From positions 1 through 5,172 of the forward strand of contig DCTH01000252.1 in the NCBI GenBank assembly GCA_002329495.1: a DNA stretch of 5,172 nucleotides, read 5' to 3'. This DNA is from Syntrophothermus sp. UBA1445. Its GTDB lineage: Bacteria; Bacillota; Syntrophomonadia; Syntrophomonadales; DTU052. This document shows, piece by piece, positions 4,953 to 5,172 of the stretch. The notes beneath the pieces were generated by a model. The model searched no databases. It was given only the letters and a program-made list of their open reading frames with translations, and was not told the origin of the DNA. Within the stretch, counting starts at the first letter, position 1; every line of letters begins with the position of its first letter. A program made the translations under genes and the position numbers.

Positions 4953-5172
4953 GTGTCATTGAACCAGATTTTCAAGGCTTTGTCCGATAGTACCCGTCGC
5001 AAAATCCTGCGCCTGCTGCAAAAGCAAGACCTGTCAGCCGGTGATATTGCCAGGCATTTTGATATGAGTAAGCCCAGCATATCCCACCACCTGAATGTCT
5101 TGAAGCAGGCGGATCTGGTACAGGATATCCGCCAGGGCCAGAATATCTATTACTCCATCAACAGTACAGTAT
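4953..5172 (+). CDS. sdpR: ArsR-family winged-helix repressor, SdpR-like, C-terminus cut by window edge
   Basis: A dimeric DNA-binding repressor; 73 codons are visible of a usual 90-110. Reading from GTG, the protein begins MSLNQIFKALSDSTRRKIL (1-19), the hallmark first helix of ArsR proteins. The segment DLSAGDIARHF (26-36) and recognition helix SKPSISHHLNVLKQADLV (39-56) follow, then the wing IRQGQNIYYSINSTV (59-73). SKPSISHHL and GQNIYY closely match, from memory, B. subtilis SdpR, an autorepressor that controls an operon with the immunity protein SdpI. No metal-binding CVC motif is present in helix 3, so it is not a classical metal sensor. Strand and position are divergent from the Fe-S operon. 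An SdpI-like membrane protein would be expected downstream, outside the window. The family call is firm; equivalence to SdpR is probable. Confidence 0.88.
   Translation, partial: MSLNQIFKALSDSTRRKILRLLQKQDLSAGDIARHFDMSKPSISHHLNVLKQADLVQDIRQGQNIYYSINSTV

Noticed and set aside
1..5172. CRISPR array, tRNA, rRNA, insertion sequence or attachment site
   Set aside because: I found no regularly spaced repeats, no tRNA- or rRNA-like stretches, no transposase motifs and no flanking inverted repeats with target duplications.

Overview
The window looks like a chromosomal stretch from a low-to-moderate GC Gram-positive anaerobe, most likely a clostridial lineage (Peptococcaceae- or Syntrophomonadaceae-like). 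This is inferred from strong purine-rich Shine-Dalgarno sites, frequent GTG/TTG starts, an SdpR-type ArsR regulator, a two-gene SUF-like Fe-S system and a eukaryotic-type (fold III) ornithine decarboxylase next to spermidine synthase. No mobile element, RNA gene or CRISPR array was seen.

Three transcription units can be read. (1) 1-1869, minus strand: a PLP-dependent ornithine decarboxylase-like gene, then 30 bases later speE, which runs off the left edge. The predicted pathway is ornithine to putrescine to spermidine; the S-adenosylmethionine decarboxylase that would supply the aminopropyl donor is not in the window. A candidate promoter at 1973-2001 and a structured leader of about 97 nt precede it. 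(2) 2045-4793, minus strand: an ABC ATPase (SufC/SmsC-like), a short SufB/SmsB-like scaffold overlapping it by 23 bases, and a LysR-type regulator 6 bases further on, closed by a hairpin that touches the LysR stop codon. This resembles the minimal SUF-like (SMS) layout, with no SufD, SufS, SufU or SufE in view. (3) 4858-5172, plus strand: a divergent ArsR-family regulator closely resembling SdpR, cut by the right edge.

The 304-base region between the SufC-like gene and the ArsR gene is the richest in non-coding signals. It holds a candidate promoter on each strand, a cluster of TCTAAC/GTTAGA half-sites at the ArsR gene's predicted transcription start, an exact 10-bp direct repeat shared by the two promoter regions, and a 10-bp palindrome in the spacer of the Fe-S promoter. 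Together these suggest, as inference only, that the ArsR regulator represses itself and may also touch the Fe-S operon.

All promoters and operators are by-eye calls. Five of the six visible gene starts are GTG or TTG.
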